From: an uncultured Collinsella sp.
GTDB taxonomy: Bacteria; Actinomycetota; Coriobacteriia; Coriobacteriales; Coriobacteriaceae
Reading direction: 5' to 3'
DNA: 9,071 nt
Assembly: GCA_900549245.1 (NCBI GenBank)
Contig: URNQ01000059.1
Coordinates: forward strand, 1-9,071
Shown here piece by piece: positions 6,647 to 9,071 of this stretch. The notes under the pieces are model-generated. The model was not told the DNA's origin and did not search any database. It saw only the letters and a list, made by a program, of their open reading frames with translations. The position numbers and the translations under genes were made by a program. Within the stretch, counting starts at the first letter, position 1. The number at the start of each line of letters is the position of its first letter.

Positions 6647-6727
6647 GTCTAAAACACCCCGATGTGCCAAACTGCTCTTATATGTATAAAGATGGCATAA
6701 AGGTCTACTGCTCTTGTCAGAGGCCAG
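6647..6727 (+). promoter_or_regulatory. Region upstream of kup with a 9-bp direct repeat
   Basis: ACTGCTCTT occurs at 6671-6679 and again at 6707-6715, 36 bases apart. ATAAAG occurs at 6686-6691 and 6697-6702. TATAAA at 6685-6690 is the best -10 candidate, without a good -35. AGAGG at 6719-6723 is a modest SD for ATG 6728. I see no conserved riboswitch core such as the c-di-AMP (ydaO) element found before some potassium transporter genes. Confidence 0.35.
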
Positions 6728-8977
6728 ATGTCTAAGGGAGTCCACGTGGCACACAACAAGCTGGAGGCAAGCCTCCAAGACCAGCGTAGTCAAGGCGGGC
6801 ATGGAGCCATTCCCCTCTCCGCTGGCATGCTGCTCGTAACGCTCGGCGTCGTCTATGGCGACATCGGCACGAGCCCCATGTACACCATGAAATCAATCGT
6901 CGCCAACAACAGCGGCATCGGTACCGTCAGCGAGGACATGATCTTAGGAGCGCTTTCGCTCGTCATCTGGACCATGACGCTCGTGACCACGGTCAAGTAC
7001 GTGGTTATCGCCATGAAGGCCGATAACCACAACGAGGGCGGCATCTTCGCCCTGTTTAGCTTGGTGCGTAAAGTGGCGCCGTGGCTGATCCTTCCCGCCA
7101 TGATCGGCGGCGCGGCACTGCTCGCCGACGGGATACTCACCCCCGCCGTCACGGTTACCACGGCCATCGAGGGCTTGCGCACTATCGAGTGGGGCCACGC
7201 GCTTTTGGGCGACGGGCAAACCAACGTCATCATTATTACCATCATCATTATCTGCGGGCTGTTTGCCATGCAGCGCGCCGGCACCTCGTCAATCGGCAAG
7301 CTCTTCGGTCCGCTCATGACACTATGGTTCCTTTTCCTGGCGGGCGCCGGCTTGTTCAACATGCTCGGCAACCTGTCCATCTTGCGCGCGCTCAACCCCA
7401 TCCGTGGCATCATGTTCCTGTTCTCGCCCATCAACCATTCGGGCATCATGGTGCTCGGCTTCGTCTTTCTGTCGACGACCGGCGCCGAGGCCCTCTACTC
7501 GGATATGGGTCATGTGGGCAAGGCCAACATCTACGCATCCTGGCCGTTTGTTAAGGCGGCCCTCATCCTTAACTATCTGGGCCAAGGAGCTTGGCTGCTC
7601 GCCAACAACTCCAATCCCCAGATGCTCGCAATGGATATCGTCAACCCGTTCTACATGATGCTTCCCGAGCCCCTGCGCCCCTTTGCCATCGTGCTTTCGG
7701 CCGTGGCGGCCATCATCGCCTCGCAGGCGCTCATCACCGGCTCGTTCTCGCTGGTATCCGAGGCCACGCGCCTCAACCTTATGCCGCATCTGCGCATCCA
7801 CTACCCCAGCGACACCAAGGGCCAGCTCTATATTCCGCTCGTCAACAACATCATGTGGGTCGGCTGCATCTTCATCGTGCTGCTGTTCCAAAACTCCGAG
7901 CGCATGGAGAGCGCCTACGGCCTCGCCATTACCGTGACCATGCTCATGACCACGACGCTTTTGACGAGCTATATCGCCGGCATTCTCAAGCACAAGCTGG
8001 GCGCCTGCGTCTTCGCCCTGCTCTTTGGTGCCATTGAGCTGTGCTTCTTCGCCTCGTGCCTCACCATGTTCTTTGACGGCGGCTACGTCATGATCTTCCT
8101 GGCCGCACTGCTGTTTGGCCTTATGTACGTGTGGCGTCGCGGTACCGCCATCGAGCGCACGCAAACGATCCTGCTGCCCGTCTCCAAGTACATCGATCAG
8201 CTCGACCGCCTGCGCAACGACGAGACCTACCCCGTGCTCGCCGACAATCTGGTGTTCCTCACCAACAGCCCCGATCCGCTCACACTCGACCGCGACGTGC
8301 TCTATTCCATCCTGGACAAACATCCCAAGCGCGCCAAGGCATACTGGTTCATCAACGTGCACGTTACCGATGAGCCCTATACGCACGAGTATTCCGTCGA
8401 GACCTTTGGCACGGATTTTTTGTTCCGCGTGCGCCTGGACCTGGGCTTTAAGGTCAACCAGCGCATCAACGCCTATCTGCGTCAGATCGTCGGCGACCTG
8501 ATGGCCTCGGGTGAGCTGCCGCCGCAACATCACACCTACTCCATCTACGAGACACGCGGCAACGTGGGCGACTTCCGCTTTTGCATGCTGCGCAAGATGC
8601 TTGCCCCCGAAACGGACATCAACCGCAACGACCACCGCGTCATGGCCATCAAGTACGCCGTCCGCCGCGCCTGCGGAAGCCCGGCACGCTGGTACGGTCT
8701 TGAGAACTCGGCCATCATCATCGAGTACGTGCCCCTCTTTGCCCGCATGCGTCCGGCAGTCAAGCTTGTACGTACTCAGGTGCCACTCGAGGTCCAGATC
8801 GAGGAAGCCGAGGAAATGGAAGTCGACATCTTCTCGGACGACTTGGTCAACGGCAACGAGGCCGGTAGGGACATGAACGTCGATCCCACCGAGCTGCTCG
8901 AGAGCGTCGCCGATACGCCCGAACAGCAACAGCTCGACGGCCTCGAGAGCGAACAACTCAACGACGCCAACTTCTAG
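6728..8977 (+). CDS. kup: KUP-family potassium uptake transporter
   Basis: This 749-residue protein imports K+ with protons across the inner membrane. The signature GVVYGDIGTSPMYT is at residues 40-53 and includes the conserved Asp45. Other family blocks are MKADNHNEGGIFALFSL (96-112), ADGILTPAVTVTTAIEGL (133-150), GAEALYSDMGH (252-262) and NYLGQGAWLL (282-291). About twelve membrane segments end near residue 465. A cytoplasmic C-terminal domain follows to about 688. The last 61 residues are extra, with 19 acidic and one basic residue; as I recall, E. coli Kup is about 622 residues long. The ATG at 6728 has AGAGG 4 bases upstream. GTG 6746, six codons in, has AAGGGAG about 6 bases upstream and is an equally good start, giving 743 residues. 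The gene stands alone between a hairpin and a terminator. Confidence 0.95.
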   Translation: MSKGVHVAHNKLEASLQDQRSQGGHGAIPLSAGMLLVTLGVVYGDIGTSPMYTMKSIVANNSGIGTVSEDMILGALSLVIWTMTLVTTVKYVVIAMKADNHNEGGIFALFSLVRKVAPWLILPAMIGGAALLADGILTPAVTVTTAIEGLRTIEWGHALLGDGQTNVIIITIIIICGLFAMQRAGTSSIGKLFGPLMTLWFLFLAGAGLFNMLGNLSILRALNPIRGIMFLFSPINHSGIMVLGFVFLSTTGAEALYSDMGHVGKANIYASWPFVKAALILNYLGQGAWLLANNSNPQMLAMDIVNPFYMMLPEPLRPFAIVLSAVAAIIASQALITGSFSLVSEATRLNLMPHLRIHYPSDTKGQLYIPLVNNIMWVGCIFIVLLFQNSERMESAYGLAITVTMLMTTTLLTSYIAGILKHKLGACVFALLFGAIELCFFASCLTMFFDGGYVMIFLAALLFGLMYVWRRGTAIERTQTILLPVSKYIDQLDRLRNDETYPVLADNLVFLTNSPDPLTLDRDVLYSILDKHPKRAKAYWFINVHVTDEPYTHEYSVETFGTDFLFRVRLDLGFKVNQRINAYLRQIVGDLMASGELPPQHHTYSIYETRGNVGDFRFCMLRKMLAPETDINRNDHRVMAIKYAVRRACGSPARWYGLENSAIIIEYVPLFARMRPAVKLVRTQVPLEVQIEEAEEMEVDIFSDDLVNGNEAGRDMNVDPTELLESVADTPEQQQLDGLESEQLNDANF

Positions 8978-8997
8978 CGACGCCACAAATCAACGAC

Positions 8998-9040
8998 AGC
9001 GGCCCTGCACCTCACGAGAGACGCAGGGCCGCTTTGTATT
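8998..9040 (+). terminator. Intrinsic terminator after kup
   Basis: AGCGGCCCTGC (8998-9008) pairs perfectly with GCAGGGCCGCT (9023-9033) around a 14-base loop. It is followed by TTGTATT and starts 20 bases after the kup stop. This is a strong GC stem with a modest T-rich tail. Confidence 0.85.
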
Positions 9041-9062
9041 GCAGCAAAGCTAACGGCTAAGC

Positions 9063-9071
9063 AAAAGGAGA
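9063..9071 (+). promoter_or_regulatory. Shine-Dalgarno sequence of a gene beyond the right edge
   Basis: AAAAGGAGA occupies the last nine bases. It matches the anti-SD sequence well and lies 30 bases after the kup terminator. A plus-strand start codon is expected within about ten bases beyond the window; nothing of that gene is visible. Confidence 0.5.

Noticed and set aside
6589..6727. A c-di-AMP (ydaO) or other riboswitch upstream of kup
   Set aside because: The gap is too short and shows none of the conserved core blocks. Only a single simple hairpin is visible.
7322..8986. A 554-residue minus-strand open frame opposite kup
   Set aside because: The kup frame carries conserved motifs throughout. 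The antisense frame has the His/Glu/Val-rich look of a codon-bias shadow and no recognisable domain.

Overview
The window is about 9 kb of GC-rich bacterial chromosome (roughly 60% GC by eye) with tightly packed genes, GTG as well as ATG starts, and clear Shine-Dalgarno (SD) sequences of the AAGGAGG type. Codon use and protein style suggest a member of the Coriobacteriia, most likely a Collinsella-like gut actinobacterium. That placement is inference from remembered protein families, not a database result. I see no rRNA, tRNA, CRISPR array, insertion sequence, phage gene or origin.

Layout, left to right. (1) 1-759, minus, cut by the left edge: a protein with a very acidic N-terminus, a MarR-like winged-helix core and an RGG-repeat tail. 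(2) 912-2327, minus: a 14-helix DHA2-type drug efflux transporter. (3) 2533-2943, plus: a short peptide deformylase-like protein whose motif-1 glutamine is replaced by methionine. It converges on the next gene across a shared bidirectional terminator. (4) 3018-4538, minus: an XRE-type helix-turn-helix domain fused in frame to a complete AlaA-type alanine aminotransferase. The junction carries its own SD and ATG, which would release a free 405-residue aminotransferase. Upstream lie repeated AAAGTTCAATTT boxes and a perfect dyad that look like an operator. (5) 4701-5558, minus: a LysR regulator, divergent from (6) 5677-6588, plus: an EamA/DMT transporter. (7) 6728-8977, plus: a KUP-family potassium transporter with an extra acidic C-terminal tail and a strong terminator. 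The last bases of the window hold a good SD, so another plus-strand gene probably starts just beyond the right edge.

Most of the window is ordinary housekeeping and transport. The part that stands out is the alaA locus. A DNA-binding domain, a PLP enzyme, an internal translation start and an array of boxes spaced at whole helical turns together suggest an autoregulated enzyme-regulator. It would resemble the MocR (GntR-aminotransferase) design but be built on a different DNA-binding fold. The RGG-tailed winged-helix protein is the second item of interest.
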